Assembly (NCBI GenBank): GCA_031556405.1
Contig: JAVBTC010000102.1
Span: 1 to 5,700 of the forward strand
DNA length: 5,700 nucleotides
Reading direction: 5' to 3'
From: WQZF01 sp031556405
GTDB taxonomy: Bacteria; Pseudomonadota; Gammaproteobacteria; Burkholderiales; Rhodocyclaceae
Part shown: positions 5,620 to 5,700 of the stretch, in pieces
Numbering within the stretch: position 1 is the stretch's first letter
Layout: each line of letters starts with the position of its first letter
Notes under the pieces: generated by a model
Databases searched by the model: none
The model's input: the letters and a program-made list of their open reading frames with translations, nothing else
What the model was told of the DNA's origin: nothing
Program-made: the position numbers and the translations under genes

Positions 5620-5700
5620 ATGAACAGACGCATGCTGCGGAACGATCAATGGGAACGAATTGCTGATCTACTGCCTGGCAACCCAACGGATAAAGGTGGT
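5620..5700 (+). CDS. IS5-family transposase, N-terminal 27 codons
   Basis: The ATG at 5620 is preceded by GGGAG (5608-5612) at a 7-base spacing. The visible protein begins MNRRMLRNDQWERIADLLPG and carries the LxxxQWxxIxxLLPG motif that opens the N-terminal domain (DUF4096 type) of many IS5-family DDE transposases, especially the IS427/IS1031-like groups. The catalytic DDE residues lie beyond the window. In several of these groups the transposase is made from two frames by ribosomal frameshifting, and intactness cannot be judged here. Confidence 0.85.
   Translation, partial: MNRRMLRNDQWERIADLLPGNPTDKGG

Larger units (their letters stand above)
5561..5700 (+). mobile_element. Left end of an IS5-family insertion sequence (truncated by the window)
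   Basis: The transposase start at 5620 is IS5-like, so the element's left end lies in the 5561-5575 region, just past the htpG terminator. CTAG at 5561-5564 is a plausible duplicated target, since IS5-family elements often insert at CTAG-like or TA-containing sites, and GTGCCTGTTCAC nearby would be the inverted repeat. Without the right end neither the exact boundary nor the duplication can be fixed. Confidence 0.65.

Overview
The window reads as ordinary chromosome of a moderately GC-rich proteobacterium. A betaproteobacterium is most likely, judged from the HtpG sequence, the HIT protein and the unusual PilZ-type protein beside it. That placement is inferred from protein style only. The last ~140 bases are different: they are the start of an insertion sequence of the IS5 family.

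Layout, left to right. (1) Positions 1-821 hold a leftward unit: a TetR-family regulator (38-766) followed, with a 4-base ATGA overlap and its own ribosome binding site, by a gene that leaves the window after 13 codons. The regulator has a good sigma70-type promoter, and a perfect palindrome sits between its -35 and -10 boxes, so autorepression is likely. (2) Positions 822-1060 contain no convincing gene. They hold an 8-bp hairpin and, right after the stop codon of the next leftward gene, a 60-base tract that is almost pure pyrimidine and nearly free of G in the transcript, a plausible Rho-dependent termination region. (3) Positions 1061-3239 hold a leftward two-gene unit: a HIT-family nucleotide-binding protein (2748-3239), then, 31 bases on, a 551-residue protein with a long uncharacterised N-terminal part and a C-terminal PilZ-like c-di-GMP-binding signature split by a long insertion. 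(4) Positions 3240-3481 are a divergent regulatory region with a near-perfect sigma32 (heat-shock) promoter facing htpG, a 12-bp tandem direct repeat just upstream of it, and a TATAAT box facing the HIT gene. (5) Positions 3482-5476 encode the complete chaperone HtpG (bacterial Hsp90), closed by a very strong hairpin terminator. (6) From about 5561 the IS5-family element begins, with its transposase gene running off the right edge.

Functionally there are three modules: a drug- or stress-type TetR switch with its coupled target gene, a HIT plus PilZ-like pair that may connect nucleotide metabolism with c-di-GMP signalling (inference), and heat-shock-controlled HtpG. No CRISPR, phage, toxin-antitoxin or RNA gene was seen. 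The most novel item is the split-PilZ protein; the best-supported regulatory finding is the htpG sigma32 promoter.
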